Below, piece after piece: positions 7,661 to 11,287 of a DNA stretch of 11,287 nucleotides. Where the stretch lies: positions 1 through 11,287 of the forward strand of contig CAVJIN010000047.1 in assembly GCA_963649615.1 (NCBI GenBank), in the 5' to 3' direction. A program made the translations under genes and the position numbers. Each line of letters opens with the position of its first letter. Position 1 is the first letter of the stretch. The notes below the pieces were generated by a model. The model was not told the origin of the DNA. It saw only the letters and a program-made list of their open reading frames with translations, and ran no database searches. This DNA is from UBA9732 sp963649615. GTDB lineage: Bacteria; Spirochaetota; Spirochaetia; Sphaerochaetales; Sphaerochaetaceae.

Positions 7661-9015
7661 GTAGAACTATTCTTGTTGTAGATGATGAAAAATACATTAG
7701 AGAAGGTCTTTGTGCTGCCCTTGGTATGGATGGTTATGAGGGCGTTGAAGCTGAGGATGGTCAGCAGGCATGGGACTTGATTAATAAGGCTCCTGTGGAC
7801 TTGGTTATTACGGATCTTAAAATGCCAAAGATGTCCGGAATGGACCTTCTTAAGCGAATTTATACTACTTATCCTACAATTCCGGTCATTGTTTTAACTG
7901 GTCATGGTACTATTGAGGAAGCTGTTGATGCTATGCAAAATGGGGCTGTTGACTTTCTAACTAAGCCTGTTAATCTTGACCATCTTTCTGTATTAATTAA
8001 GAAGTGCTTGTCCAATAAAGACCTTGCAGACAAGAACCAAGAATTGAAGCAAGAGCTTGATGCTTTGAAATTGCGTAATGGGTATTCCAAGATTATCGGC
8101 AAGAGTCAAAAGATTGTAAAGCTCTTGGATACGGTCCAGAGGATTGCTGGCTCAAAAGCAAGTGTGCTGATTACTGGTGAAAGTGGTGTTGGAAAGGAAC
8201 TTGTTGCACAGGCTATAGTTAACTACTCGGATAGACGAGATAAGCCCTTTATTAAGGTTCATTGTGCGGCTCTTAGTTCAAGTCTTTTGGAGAGCGAATT
8301 GTTTGGGCATGTGAAGGGTGCTTTTACTGGTGCTGTTGCAGATAAGAAGGGCCGTTTTGAGATGGCTGATGGCGGTACAATTTTTCTTGATGAGATTGGT
8401 GAGATTGATGCAAATACTCAAATTAAGCTTTTGCGTGTGCTTCAGGAACATGAATTTGAAAAGGTGGGGGGAGAGAAGACTCTTAAGACGGATGTTCGTG
8501 TGATTGCTGCTACAAATAGAAATCTTGAAGAAGAAATTAAGGCTGGGCGTTTTAGAGAAGATTTGTATTATAGGCTTAATGTTGTACGTCTTGAGGTTCC
8601 TCCTCTTAGGGAAAGAAAGGAAGATATCTATCTTCTTATTACAGAATTTCTTAATCAATTTAATCAGGAAAATGGTAAACACGTTGAAGGTTTTTCCAAC
8701 GAGGCTAGAAATAAGATTGTTAGCTACGATTGGCCGGGGAATATAAGAGAACTTAGAAATTGCGTTGAAAGTGCTGTTGTCATGTGTAGGGGTAATGTGA
8801 TTGAAGCAAGTGATTTGCCTCTTAATATTCAGAAGGTTTCAAGCGATAGTTCTGTAGAAATTCCCATTGGAAGTACTATGGCTGATGCAGAGAAGGCTAT
8901 GATTTTGGCTACTATTGCTCATTGTAATGGCAATAAGTCAAAGGCTGCAGATGTTCTAGGCATTGGAAGAAAAACATTACTTAGAAAGCTACAGGATTAT
9001 GAGGCTTCTAAGTGA
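7657..9015 (+). CDS. NtrC-family sigma-54-dependent response regulator (AtoC-like)
   Basis: 452 residues with all three domains intact. The receiver domain has D9/D10, the phosphoacceptor D53 in ITDLKMPKMSG, T81 and K103. The AAA+ domain has Walker A GESGVGKE (174-181), the sigma-54-contact loop GAFTGA (221-226), Walker B TIFLDEIGE (241-249) and the arginine region RFREDLYYRL (298-307). A Fis-type helix-turn-helix (about 409-447, NKSKAADVLGIGRKTLLRKL) binds upstream sites. When phosphorylated it should remodel sigma-54 polymerase at distant promoters. Its cognate kinase is the gene before it, overlapping as ATGA; GGAGGG (7648-7653) is the ribosome site, close to the ATG. The complete GAFTGA argues for genuine sigma-54 control and so for rpoN elsewhere in the genome. 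Target genes are unknown. Confidence 0.96.
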   Translation: MSRTILVVDDEKYIREGLCAALGMDGYEGVEAEDGQQAWDLINKAPVDLVITDLKMPKMSGMDLLKRIYTTYPTIPVIVLTGHGTIEEAVDAMQNGAVDFLTKPVNLDHLSVLIKKCLSNKDLADKNQELKQELDALKLRNGYSKIIGKSQKIVKLLDTVQRIAGSKASVLITGESGVGKELVAQAIVNYSDRRDKPFIKVHCAALSSSLLESELFGHVKGAFTGAVADKKGRFEMADGGTIFLDEIGEIDANTQIKLLRVLQEHEFEKVGGEKTLKTDVRVIAATNRNLEEEIKAGRFREDLYYRLNVVRLEVPPLRERKEDIYLLITEFLNQFNQENGKHVEGFSNEARNKIVSYDWPGNIRELRNCVESAVVMCRGNVIEASDLPLNIQKVSSDSSVEIPIGSTMADAEKAMILATIAHCNGNKSKAADVLGIGRKTLLRKLQDYEASK

Positions 9016-11186
9016 AAGAAAGTCAGATTTATGAAATCTTTGACCAAGATGGTCTTCTCTGTAATTGTTTAGATTCTTATGAATTCAGAGAAGGTCAGCT
9101 TAAAATGGCCTTAGATGTTCTTCACTGTTATGAAAAAGATTGTATTGGCGCTATTGAGGCTGGTACTGGAATTGGAAAGAGTTTTGCTTATCTTGTGCCT
9201 GCAATTTTGCATACTTTAGATGTTAGGGGCTCTAAAAATATTGGCTTTGATGGCAAAGCTCCAAGTGAGAATACTTCATCTGCTAAAGTTACAGCTAAAG
9301 AGCGAACTGTGATTGCAACCTCTACGGTTAATCTTCAGCGGCAATTGATGGATAAAGACATTCCAACTTTATTAAACATTTTGGGTGTGAATTGCTCTGT
9401 AGCCTTTGCTGTTGGTAGAGCACACTATCTTTGCCTTAGACGTCTTGCTTCAGAAGTTGAAAGTGTTGCTTTGTTTAAGGACGATTTATCGTCTGAGATT
9501 ATGCGTCTTAATAGATATGCAAATGAAACTGAAACTGGACTTAGGGAAGATTATCCTAATCATATAGATGGTGGTGTTTGGAATTCTGTTTGCTCAGATT
9601 CTGATCTATGTATTTCTGGTAAGTGCCCGTTTTATAGTAAATGCTTTTATTTTAAGGCAAAGAAGAAACTCTTGGATTCTTCAATTATTGTGTGTAATCA
9701 TCATTTGTTGTTTGTTGATAGCCATGCTAGATATGTGGATGAGATTGATTATGATGACGATGCTGTTCTTCCAGGTTTTAATCATCTTGTGATTGATGAG
9801 GCTCACAATATTGAGAGAACGGCTACGGATTTATTTACTAATTCTTTTTCTAGCTATAACTTAATGCGCCAACTTAGCTATATTCAGGATAGGAAAAAGT
9901 CTCGTAATGCAGGCTATGGCCATCTTTTGGACGACCTTTTGCCATATTGCACGGAGCGCGCCTTGTATGAGCAAATTCTTACGGCCTACGACCTGCTTAA
10001 AGAGCGTTGTGAGACGCTAAATTTGATTTTCACAGATATTTTAAACTCTCGCCACGAGGTGCATCTTCTTTTAGATAATGCAAATGCGCGAGAAATCTTC
10101 AATGCTGCGGGAGACATTGCAACTCAAGTGGTGACGGCAGGTGAGGATTTGGCTTCAAAGCTAGGGGATTTCTACATGAAGATAAAATCCTCCGATGAAG
10201 CTGTTTTGACTAAGGCCGATGACCTTAAGGTCCATATCTCTAGAATTGTTGACCAGATATCATTCTTCAAGAGCTTTGTGCAATGTAAAGACCTAAATGA
10301 GGGTATTAATTACTTGGAAATTCAAAAAGTAGGCAAGGGTAAGTTTGTTTTTTTTAATCAAGCTCCTCTTGAAGTTGCTTCAATTTTGGCTGATGCGCTT
10401 TTTAGGCCTCTTTCTTCTGTGGTATGTACGAGCGCTACAATGAGTTTGAACGATGATTTTGCCTATTGGTGTTCAGATATTGGTCTTCCTATTGAGGGAA
10501 AGAGCTTTGTGCGTAAGGTTTATACTTCTCCGTTTGATTACAAAAACAGGCTCATGTTGTTAACTCCTTGCGATACTCCTATTTTCTCTCCAAGCAAAGA
10601 AGAAGAATATGTAAAATTTCTCATTGAGAATATTTATAATTCTATTGCAAGTTCTGGTGGTGGTGCCTTGGTTTTGTTTACTAGTTTTAGACAACTTGAA
10701 GCTGTGTATAATAGTGTTGCTCCTATGCTGATGGGTCTGGGTATTACTGCTTTTAAACAGGGCGATTTTGAGCGTCATGTCCTATTGAACAAATTCAAAG
10801 ACGATACTGATAGTGTCCTTTTCGCTACTGATAGCTTTTGGGAGGGCGTTGATGCTCCTGGCGATACGTTGCGCTTGGTGATAATTACTAAGCTTCCTTT
10901 CATTATGCCAGATGATCCTATATTTAAGGCTAGGTCTCGTGTTTTGGAAGAGAAGGGGATTAATACGTTTTACACTATGAGTCTTCCTCACGCTACTATG
11001 CGTTTAAAGCAAGGGTTTGGCCGTCTAATGAGACATACCTCTGACCGTGGCATTGTTTTAATCTTGGATGCTCGCATAATTAAAAAGAACTATGGTTCTT
11101 CAATGCTTAGGGCTTTACCGGAAAGTTATTATCCTGAGACCAATATGGCTTCCTTGGGTTCAAAGATTGAGAGCTTTTTGTATTGA
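9012..11186 (+). CDS. dinG: DinG/XPD-type iron-sulfur DNA helicase
   Basis: 724 residues, close to the length of E. coli DinG and lacking the extra N-terminal exonuclease domain of Bacillus DinG. Superfamily 2 motifs: Q-motif region YEFREGQLKMA (23-33), Walker A GTGIGKS (51-57), DEAH box (262-265) and motif VI QGFGRLMR (667-674). C141 after GRAHYL, then C200-x4-C205-x5-C211, matches the four-cysteine iron-sulfur domain of DinG; C194 is an extra cysteine nearby. Family knowledge: 5'-to-3' unwinding of damage and R-loop or replication-conflict structures. A polar, low-complexity insertion (about 73-96) lies between Walker A and motif Ia. Start is GTG at 9012 in a GTGA overlap with the regulator stop, 7 bases after GAGG (9001-9004). 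It is the last clear operon gene; no terminator hairpin follows within the window. Confidence 0.9.
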   Translation: MKESQIYEIFDQDGLLCNCLDSYEFREGQLKMALDVLHCYEKDCIGAIEAGTGIGKSFAYLVPAILHTLDVRGSKNIGFDGKAPSENTSSAKVTAKERTVIATSTVNLQRQLMDKDIPTLLNILGVNCSVAFAVGRAHYLCLRRLASEVESVALFKDDLSSEIMRLNRYANETETGLREDYPNHIDGGVWNSVCSDSDLCISGKCPFYSKCFYFKAKKKLLDSSIIVCNHHLLFVDSHARYVDEIDYDDDAVLPGFNHLVIDEAHNIERTATDLFTNSFSSYNLMRQLSYIQDRKKSRNAGYGHLLDDLLPYCTERALYEQILTAYDLLKERCETLNLIFTDILNSRHEVHLLLDNANAREIFNAAGDIATQVVTAGEDLASKLGDFYMKIKSSDEAVLTKADDLKVHISRIVDQISFFKSFVQCKDLNEGINYLEIQKVGKGKFVFFNQAPLEVASILADALFRPLSSVVCTSATMSLNDDFAYWCSDIGLPIEGKSFVRKVYTSPFDYKNRLMLLTPCDTPIFSPSKEEEYVKFLIENIYNSIASSGGGALVLFTSFRQLEAVYNSVAPMLMGLGITAFKQGDFERHVLLNKFKDDTDSVLFATDSFWEGVDAPGDTLRLVIITKLPFIMPDDPIFKARSRVLEEKGINTFYTMSLPHATMRLKQGFGRLMRHTSDRGIVLILDARIIKKNYGSSMLRALPESYYPETNMASLGSKIESFLY

Positions 11187-11188
11187 AT

Positions 11189-11220
11189 ATGAATAAAACA
11201 TGGATAAACCATGAATAAAC
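11189..11220. repeat. Three imperfect 11-bp tandem units, each starting with ATG
   Basis: Units are ATGAATAAAAC (11189-11199), ATGGATAAACC (11200-11210) and ATGAATAAACG (11211-11220, with the last G at 11221). Because the period is 11, each ATG falls in a different frame. They open peptides of 9 (MNKTWINHE), 4 (MDKP) and 7 (MNKRGAI) residues. No Shine-Dalgarno sequence precedes them. The last one stops at 11232-11234, overlapping the ATG at 11231. Confidence 0.6.
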
Positions 11221-11230
11221 GCGGGGCTAT

Positions 11231-11287
11231 ATGACGGGAACGTTGAGAACGACGAGAACGTCGAGAACGTTGAGAACGTCGAGAACG
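11231..11287 (+). CDS. Possible start of a Thr/Arg-rich repeat ORF, cut by the window end
   Basis: From ATG 11231 a frame stays open for 19 codons to the window end, reading MTGTLRTTRTSRTLRTSRT. The peptide is a Thr-X-Arg tripeptide repeat made by the 9-bp DNA array. It resembles no known protein that I can name. Its ATG overlaps the stop of the 7-residue frame before it (ATGA), which could allow coupling, but there is no clear ribosome binding site. A tandem array free of TGA in one frame will look open by default, and all three minus-strand frames are also open across it. Translation is therefore unproven. Confidence 0.2.
   Translation, partial: MTGTLRTTRTSRTLRTSRT
11238..11287. repeat. 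9-bp tandem repeat array running off the window
   Basis: Five full units of GAACGNNGA (11238-11246, 11247-11255, 11256-11264, 11265-11273, 11274-11282) are followed by a partial GAACG (11283-11287). The variable pair reads TT, AC, TC, TT, TC, and the other seven bases are invariant. The array is richer in G and C than the genes to its left. Its true length is not known because the window ends inside it. Confidence 0.9.

Noticed and set aside
8278..8682. Open frame of 134 codons on the minus strand
   Set aside because: It is antisense to the conserved AAA+ core of the sigma-54 activator, with an Ile/Ser/Lys/Leu-rich nonsense-like product.
11238..11287. CRISPR array
   Set aside because: The unit is 9 bp with no spacers, so this is a simple tandem repeat.

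Overview
The window is a compact, AT-rich stretch of bacterial chromosome that looks like housekeeping DNA. It holds seven complete, well-recognised genes and a repeat-bearing right edge. The style of the SecA, CvpA, delta-prime-like and NtrB/NtrC-like proteins, together with the gene order, suggests a spirochaete, most likely a Treponema-like one. This is pattern recognition and was not checked against any database. No phage genes, transposase, tRNA, rRNA or CRISPR array was seen.

Layout. Positions 1-65 are non-coding as far as can be seen. A LUD-domain protein (66-743, minus) and a type III PLP-dependent ornithine/lysine decarboxylase (862-2031, plus) diverge from a short promoter region that carries a clear TATAAT. 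The decarboxylase converges on secA (2024-4801, minus). Their stop codons overlap by 8 bp, and a 9-bp inverted repeat lies over the junction. secA and a five-gene plus-strand operon diverge from a 92-bp region (4802-4893). That region holds a strong sigma-70 promoter for the operon, a TATAAT placed so close to the secA ATG that secA may be leaderless, and a 12-bp tandem direct repeat between the two.

The operon is cvpA (4894-5391), a clamp-loader delta-prime-like gene (5391-6488), a soluble PAS histidine kinase (6485-7660), its NtrC-family sigma-54 activator (7657-9015) and a DinG/XPD-type iron-sulfur helicase (9012-11186). Each junction overlaps by 1 or 4 bases, so the five genes are very probably co-transcribed and translationally coupled. 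The kinase and activator should form a phosphorelay that drives sigma-54 promoters elsewhere; no convincing -24/-12 promoter was seen in the intergenic regions here. The delta-prime-like protein and the helicase act in replication and repair. CvpA is a membrane protein of unsettled function, and SecA is the preprotein translocase motor.

The right edge (11187-11287) is the only part whose composition differs. Three imperfect 11-bp units, each starting with ATG, are followed by a 9-bp tandem array that runs off the window. One frame of the array is open and would give a Thr-(Leu/Ser/Thr)-Arg repeat peptide. This is the least explained stretch. I found no convincing undescribed system elsewhere in the window.
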